This document shows, in pieces, positions 34,101-43,100 of a DNA stretch of 64,000 nucleotides. The DNA is from Patiria miniata (taxonomy: Eukaryota; Echinodermata; Asteroidea; Valvatida; Asterinidae): NCBI RefSeq assembly GCF_015706575.1, contig NW_024037053.1, positions 744,001 to 808,000 on the forward strand, written 5' to 3'. Below the pieces are notes generated by a model. The model was given only the letters and a program-made list of their open reading frames with translations, ran no database searches and was not told the origin of the DNA. Made by a program: the position numbers and the translations under genes. Every line of letters begins with the position of its first letter. Within the stretch, counting starts at the first letter, position 1.

Positions 34101-37100
34101 TTGTTCACATTCTTTTAGCAGGTTAAAGGCCTTTACAGTTATAAAATACTTACTGCAAAACACTCCAGCGCTCCATATCGATCACGGCATGCAAATTTTA
34201 ACTGGCGTGCTCTTCGTGCAATTATTTACCGGTGCAGTATGCAGTTAGTTGCAGCTTGTATAGTTTAGATTATTTGGTCAAACAGTTTTGAGTAAGCGAA
34301 TACTAAATTATTCGAAAATGGACAGTCTTATCTCCTCCTATCGAGCCCCACTTAAAATTAACTCCAGCCCCCCCCCCCCCCCATTTCCGGAAAGCTAGAT
34401 CCGCCCCTGGAGACAATACACACTTGGCATCATTTCATTTAGACCTCTACATGAGTGGAACTGAAATTTTAATTTTTTCAGACTTTTATTTGGTGCTGAC
34501 CGTCCAACACTACCGGTACTTAATTATGGTACTATAATTAATGAGAACCTAAGCAATAAAAAGGGACACCCTTATACAGGAGTTTGTACAAATCTGAAAT
34601 GAATTTTGAGATTCTATGGATTCAAACGATGAGTTTACAAATGCTGAAAGTGAAATCAAGAAATTGGCTAGGACCAAATATGACATACCTTGTTTAATAA
34701 TAATAATAATAATAATAAAGTATTTATAAAGCGCTTTTACAAAATAGACCAAAGCGCTGTACAACTACAAGAGAGGACTAGGAAGTAATGAATAAGAAAC
34801 TTTTAAGACGTTTCTTGAAAATGGTGAGAGATGGGGCGTCCCTGATGTTGATGGGAATAGTGTTCCATAATTTGGGGCCTGCTATTGAAAAAGATTTGTC
34901 TCCAAGGGATTTTGAACCTGTAGGAATAGAGAGAAGAAGTTTATCATTGGAAGATCTTAATCCCGGTCTGCCTGGTAGATACAAAGTGAGTAAGTCACAC
35001 AAGTAAGGGGGAGCATTACCATGTAGGCACTTGTACACCATCAAAAGAACTTTGAATGCTATACGCTGCTGGATGGGTAACCAGTGAAGATTGGTGATGA
35101 GAGAAGTAGCATCCACAGTGCATTTGACAGAGAAGATGAGCCGAGCAGCACGGTTTTGAATTTTTTGTAGTCTATGTTTTTCACCTTGGGTTATACCAAA
35201 TAGAAGAGAATTGCAGTAATCAAGCCGGGATGTTATAAATGTACGAACAACATGGTGACATGTGTTGTCATCGATGAATTTACGAATTCGCCAGAGGTTA
35301 CGTAGGTGAAAATTAATTGATCTACAGATGGAAGAGACATGGTTGGACATAGAAAATGACGAGTCAAATATAAAGCCCAAGTTTTTTACAGTGCGGGAAG
35401 GTGAAATGCTAATTGGACCAGCGTTAAGAGTGAGATTGCCGTCTAGCTTGTTTAGTACACGTGGAGAGGCTGCTACAAAAAACTCAGTTTTGTCACTGTT
35501 GAGTTTAAGCATATTAGTGGCCATCCAGTCATGTATTTGGGAAATGCATTTGGAGAGGTTTTCAAGAGCAATTGCAGAATCACCAGGAATAGCTGGGTTG
35601 AAATGAGTGTAAAGCTGTATGTCGTCTGCATAAATGTGATATTGTAAATTGAAGTGTTCAATGATATTAGCAACAGGTTTGATGTAATATGTGAAAAGTG
35701 CAGGCCCGAGTACAGACCCTTGGGGTACACCAAAAGCTACCCTAGATTCATCAGACATGGTACCATCAACCCGGACGCGGTATCTGCGATCACAAAGGTA
35801 ACTGGTGAACCAGGATAAGGGCATGTCGCGGACCCCGTACACTTTGCACAACCTATCAAGAAGTATTTCATGATCTAAAGTGTCGAATGCAGATGACAGG
35901 TCAAGCATGACCAGCAAAACCACTTTCTTGTTGTCAATGACTCGGAGAATGTCATTTTGTACACGGAGAAGGGCTGTTTCTGTGCTATGATTACATTTGT
36001 AAGCAGATTGGAGTGGGACTTCTAAATTGTTATGGGCAACATGTTCAATAAGTCTTTTGTGAACAATTTTCTCCAGTAATTTAGACAAGAATGAGGTATT
36101 GGAAATAGGACGGTAATTTTTCAAATCATTATGGTCAAGAGTTGGTTTTTTGAGGATAGGTGTAACAATGGCTTGACGGAAGCAGTTTGGAAATCTGCCC
36201 AAGGACAACGAATTATTCATGATGTTAGCCAGCATTGGAGCAATGCAATTGACACTGGCCTTAAGTAACCAGGTCGGCAAGGTATCCAGAGCACAAGACT
36301 TGTTGGGAGAATCTTTTATGATTTGGATGACCTCCTCTGTATGAGTAGGAGGAAAAACAGAGAGTGTGTTAACATTGGCAACTGTTTCTGGAACAATAAC
36401 ACGGACAGGTGGGGACGGGGCCATGCTATTCTGGATACCATGCCTAATATCAATAACCTTGTTAACAAAATGTTTGGCAAAATTATTAGCCATAATAGAC
36501 TTATCACCAGATGGAAACGTACTAGTGGGTGTCCGTTTGACAGGCTCCATCGTATGTCAGCATTTGCTTCTAAACTACGTCTTAGTGTCTAAAAGAAAAC
36601 ATAAACAACAGGAAAATACGGATTAAAAGAAGCAGGGATATGTGAGTTCATTTATCTGTAACAGGGCTACAAATCCGTAATTAGCTTTTAACAGTGGTGA
36701 TACCGGAGTCCTATATAGCGCACGTATCTACCAACAATTAGGTACTCAAGGCGCTGGAAATTATGTCTATTATTAAAGTACAATGTACGTACACAGCACA
36801 TACATTGTAAACTGTTTGAGGGTCATGCCAGGATTATTATGGACTTCATAGAATGCTTACAGGGACATTTGGGTACTTGTGTCCCTAAGCTTGACACTTT
36901 GTTTTAATTGCCTTTATTTGTATGACTGGTTTTTTTTAACAAGGGTCATATATACTCCTAGAAATTCCAGGAATAATTGACATGACAATCATATCCGGGG
37001 TAACACTAATAATGAAAGTATGTATCATGTTATCGTCAACGCTTAAGGGTCATGAATCCAAGAATTAGTGTCCTGATAATCAGGGGTAATAATGATGACA

Positions 37101-40100
37101 GCATTTACCTTGACATCTTCAATACTCAGGAGGAGGTGCTCGCTTGAGTCATCATCATCATCATCATCATCTTCTTCATCTGTTACCCTGGCAACGCTCC
37201 CTTTCTTATAGTCTCCTGCATCTACTTCTATGTCGCTGACGCCCTCCGTGGGCCCCTCTAGGATCAACGTCAGGTTCTCCGTAATCTGCGAAGACAGAAT
37301 TTTTGTAAAAGTCCTCATTATATCGTCCTATACATGCAACACAGTTGTATCTCCTAAAATGATCACATGAAACGCGAGTTTCAGAATGTCAAAAGGTTGT
37401 ATCTCGTAAAACCCGGATGTACACACAAAGTCAACTGACGTCGAGATACGATTTTGTTGCACGAAGCGTATTCAATTGATACAATTTTGTTGCAGAACGG
37501 AGTTACGACCTTGTTACACTGATGCGGCGACACCTGACGAGATGGTTTGGCCTCTTCGCCCAGTTTCAAGGTGGGGGTGATGTATTAAAGGCATGAACAC
37601 AAACAAACTGTTTACAAGTATAACTCTGGCTAAACTTTGAGTAAGGAAAAAAGCTTATACATTTTACAGTCCGAAAATACTTTGTCAATTCTTTAAAAAT
37701 TATTTCTTGTGGTTGGATGGTCCCTTTGCCTGTGTCTATGAGCAAGAGGTTTTATCATAACTTGTTTTACAACGTTCAAGAATATTGAGCAAGCAGTCTA
37801 TATAACTATACAGGGTGAGTAAAAAATTAAAACCCAAATGTCAGGACCATTTTTTAGTTAAGTTCTGCATGTAGCACTTTCAAAATCTAGGAAGTGAATG
37901 CCCAATTCGTAAAGTTTCTTTTAGTACAAGGATCATTCAAATCACTCATGTACTTTTCAGAATTTTAAACACAACCACTGTTTTAAAGGGAATATACATC
38001 ATTTGCTTTTGCTGTAATTTTCAGAAATGGATGGAATTGGGGGGTTGGAAATATATAGCAAATATCGTTACACTGAATTTTTGAGGTTTTGGGTTCGAAA
38101 ATGCTATAAAAACCAAGAAAAACGATCATTTTCCTGTAGTCTGGTTCCCTGACTCCATATAAGAAGAAACAGAGCAGTTTACATACATTGGGGAATTGTA
38201 AGGTCAGGGAACCGGTCTAGCTGGCTTGTACCCGTTCATAGGTTTGTAATCGATTGCAAACAAGTGCGATGGTCAATTGGGGCCAGTATTTGAAAAAAAG
38301 CCAGTTGTTTCCAACGCTGATCGGCCGATCAGCGTTGGAAATTGATACAAAAATACCACTATTCTTGAAAATGACAGTATACCAGGTGCCATGATTTTAC
38401 AGGATGCTTTACACTGTCATTCACTAACAGTCCAGCAAGGTATTTCAAAACGATTTGGTAGTTTTATTTTTTGATGTTTGCAAATGTTGTATTTTCCCTT
38501 TAAAGTGCTGTCCACAGATCACAAAAGAGGTAGGCTGTTTGTTGTGAGGCGCTGTGATCGTTGTAGAGCGCCATACAAATGCTTGGTATTATTATTATTA
38601 TTATTAGGTGTTCTTTCAGCAAAACAAAAACAATTCACATAGGAATGCGAATTGTTGACGGGGAGCTAACATAGACTAGCCACCCTCAAACCATGTTAAA
38701 TTTGTATATTACTCTTCATCAATTACATAAGCACTCAAATCAAAATACATTAGCACTGTATACTGAGGGCTGTCCAAGGGCTTGTAAGCAAACATCCACA
38801 GGCTTACTTGGGTGGGACTCGAACCCACGACCTCCTGGTCAACCACAAGCTTGCTAGAGTCGCCTGGCTAGTTCCAATCTGATATAGCAGTGGGTACCAC
38901 GACCAAACAAACACTGCTTTGAATGATGAAATAAGCGGAAGACAAACCTTGTCATAGTCCTCTTGCTCAGGATGCTCCTCGGCAGATGCTTGTGTGTCTT
39001 GTTGCGGGGGAGATGCTTGGGTCTGGGGCAGGGATGCTTTCACACTCTCATACATCTCAAAATCATCTTCATATTCACAATCTGCCTCATCTTCATCTAT
39101 GGAGGGAAAAAAATAAATGAAAAGAAATTACTTTGATGACAAACTTGGTAAAATCACGGATCCTTTGTGCAAAAGGATAAATCACTTCCCCCAATTTCTG
39201 GCTAGAGGTGTGATATGGCGCTTGGGCATTGTGCGCAGGAGACTTTGCGCGCGACTGCAGTCTTTCATTGGTCAAATTTCTGTCAGGACGCCAGCTGTGC
39301 ACATGTTCTATTTTTTGTTCTATGCGCAGACGCGGCATATAATAAAAAAAGTTTGCCACAAGCCAATATGACCTATCAGACTGGCGTTAGTATCTCCGGT
39401 TTCAGTGGCATGAAACGACTGAGAATATTTCTACTCCCCCTGGATGGGATGCTAGTCCATCGCAGGTTGCTCCCCAGCTAATGCTGGTACCCATTTATAC
39501 TCCTGGGTGGAGAGAGGCAAGTGGGAGTAAAGTGGCTTGCCCAAGGACACAACATATGATCAGTGGCTGGATTTGAACCCCTGACCCTCTGATCACGAGT
39601 CACAAACCCGAACCACTAGGCCACACTCCCCCACCGCGGCATATAATGCATGTAGACAAACTGTTCCGTGCATTCTGTACACAAGCTCAGATGAGTCGTT
39701 GATCCTTGTGTAGACGATATGTGGTAAAATCAAGCAAAAAAGTGTGTGCACAGTATGTTAGATTGGCATCAGAATTATTGGATTGTAGAAAAAGTTTCAA
39801 CCGACAAAAAGATTAGAAGAAACGTTCTGTCACAAAAAAAGGGGTCCCAGATCCCCCAGTCAAGGTCAAGTGCCCTTTTCAAAAAATTGCGCTTTTCAAA
39901 AAATTTTACCCCCCCCCAATAAAAATTACCGTGCTACGCCCCTGAAGATCCTATTGATCGACAGCGGGTCGTACATATTGGGCACTCTAGTGACACAATA
40001 AGTAGACCAGCGCTCCTGCTTGCATTTACGTCTTGGGAATAATGGAGTCACAGGGAAACAAATACAATGTAATACAATGTGTTACAGGTGACTTATATAA

Positions 40101-43100
40101 CTCTTGGCAGATGTATTCCAAACCAACCTTTGCCCCAGCGAGACCTAACCCTAAGCTTCTCTCCTTTGTTGGTCTTGATGTCAAAGGATTGCTGTGAAGA
40201 AAACAAAAACGAAACGCAGATATAAATCAGTATTCATAAAAACCTAATACAGTTTACCCATTCCCATTGGTCGAGAAGCCTGTCATGTGGCCGGTCTTAA
40301 ACGGATGATAAAGACATGGCTGGCTGGTCTAAAACACTTTTCAGTGTCACATGAAGTTTGGACTCCCATAAAATCTGGTGCCTTTTAACGTTTCATTGGT
40401 TGAATGTTCACATTATTCCTCACGTAGGCATGCGCATTACTACCAGTGAATCAGTATTTCAAAGTCCATATGTCTTCAATTCGCCCAACTTCAACTCCAC
40501 ACACACTTGGGCGCGTTCATAATCGGCCACCCAAGAACACTGTTCACGGGTCACCCAAGAAAGGGGGTTCGTATACGCCCTCTACGTTTGGTACCGACCT
40601 GTAGCCAGTTCCTCCTCTGCACCTTGCTGGGTGCAGTCTTGGCCCTGCTCGCCGCTTCTGCGTCTTCTTCTTCCTGGTAACCATGGAGACCACGGACAGG
40701 ACGTCGAGGGATATCTGCAACATAGTCAACATTATGGAGTCTTAAGATTAGAACAAAAATAATATTACCGTACCTCATACATATTCATGATCGAGGGCCG
40801 AATTCTCACTGGTCCTTTCACCGACACCTGCCAGCTGCTATTTTTGCTGTTTACCAAGCGAGATTGAACAATATTCTTCTGGTGAGCTGGACAAGTTTCT
40901 CCAAAGATTTTATGCCGAGGTGCTTACATCAACAGGAAAATTTGGCAACTGAATATGTATGAGGTGTAGTAATATGCAAATACAGCGCGGTTCATTTTGA
41001 GTGGATAGTCGATATTAGCTCCCCTCGGTATTGGAAGTTGACAAACTAGTTCCCTCGGCTTCGTTCCGCCTCAGGAACTAGTTTGTCAACTTCCGATACC
41101 GAGGGCCAGGGAGCTAATATCGACTGTCCACCCTCGAACCATGTTATATTTGTATACTATATTCCTCATCCCTTGGCCAATATCCATGTACAAACACTAT
41201 ATCCATTGCAGTTTTGGGAGGTAAAATTCACCACAAAAAAATTCCATCTTATGAATAGTTGAATGCGGTACCCGCTGCTATGTATATCAGATTCGAACCA
41301 GCCAACCGATCCCGTAAGCTCGGTGGTCGAGTGGTAAGACATCTGCACTAGAAAGCAGGAGGTCACGGGTTCGAGTCCCACCCGAGTGATTTTTTTTTCT
41401 CCAACTTTCACTTGGGAGGTAACACCCACAGTATACAGTGTTTATACGTCGGTGAAGGGCAAAACCTAATATTGATTTAAGTGATTTGTGGTGATTTTGG
41501 TTGAGTTCCAAGACACACAGGTTGAGTCTGAGTCCGCAAGGTCGAGTCCTAGTCATTCATCATCGTGACTGAAGTCTGAGTCCGAGACACGGAAAATGGG
41601 ATTTGAGTCGGACTCGAGTCCGAGTCACAAGTCATACAACTCTGGATCTTACATCATCTCTGCAAAATCTAAAAAAAAAAAATAGAAATCAGTCCAACAT
41701 GAACAGACAACTGACCTCCAGCTGTCTGTGGTTTCATTGAGCTGGGCCTCCTGGGTGAGTGCTTGATTGGACCTGTCAGGCCAAGCTTCTGATTAGCCCC
41801 ATTGACGTACAGGGAGAATCCTTGCTCTTTCTGCTCCAGCTGGATCTGTTTGTCATCCTTGGCTTTCAGTTTCTTCAACACCCTGTGGAACAAGAAGGGC
41901 AAACATGAAATTATGGCACACCAAATGCTTTTACTGCAACTTGGAAAAGGAACGCTGCTGCGTAGAATTTCAGCAAGAAACCAAATACCTGAAACAAAAC
42001 ACTATTTTACTTGTTTTGCTTAGTTTTTCTTAACGTTCATGTACTTGATTTTTTGTAATTATTTGCTTGTATGACATGTCCTGGTCAAATAAATAAATAA
42101 TAATAGTAAGAAATATGTTACAATCCCTAGGAAAAGGAATGGGAAAAATTTCAAAATCTGCTTCACTATAAAAAAGACTGATTTGAAATTTTATCTTTTA
42201 TTATATACAGGGTGCGTCAAAAAGAAAGTGACCTGGATTAATTTTTTTCTTACAAAGCACCCAAATTTGATACACCAATGAAGTATGTCTTAAAAGAGCA
42301 TGTTCTTCCACTCATTTGAAAAGAAAATACTGAAATTGATCCATGCTGTCAAAAGTTATGCGTGTTTTACTAAAAGAACCTATTTTTATATCTGTCGAAG
42401 GAATGCCATTGGAAGCTATTGAGCTGAGTGAGAATTACAGATTACACACAGGCATCCTATTTACAAATGAGATTTTAATTGTTTGAGTCAAGACTGAAAC
42501 ATTGATTTCACTGTTAAATTTTGTGTTTTGAATGAGGAACAAGTCAACTCTTTTTTCCCCTGAAATATTGATGGCGATTTTTTTCCTGTCTTCCTTTGCA
42601 AGTTTTGGTTCATTCACGGAGGTGGGAAAACGTCCATGTTTCATTGTATTTAATGGGCATTCATCAGTTCATAGAACAGTAAATGATCAGTGGTGGACAG
42701 CTGAATTTGTGGTATTTTTATTAAATAGATATAACTTTAATAGAGTATGCAAGTTACATGAACTTTTCACAGTTACTAGTCAATAACATGAACTTGCCTT
42801 TGAAGTGGATGCAGTTGCCTTGATGATTATTTGCATTGATTTAAGAGATTCAATGTTTCTTTTCATAATTGTCATTGATTTGGCTTTTAAACCTTTGTTA
42901 GCCTTGAACAAGCTGAAAAAAGTAGTGGATATGATGCAATTTTGTGAGTTTTGTTTGTTCTTAATGTTTTATCCAATCGAATGACAAAGATCTACTTGGA
43001 TGTTTTATAAAATAAATAATGAATGTTTTGCATTTGTGCAATGGTGAGAACAATGGTGAGAATATTTTCAATCATTGAAAGATGGAATGTTCCAATTATT

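Noticed and set aside
34788..36626. Plus-strand frames across the LINE
   Set aside because: Antisense shadows of the reverse transcriptase ORF.
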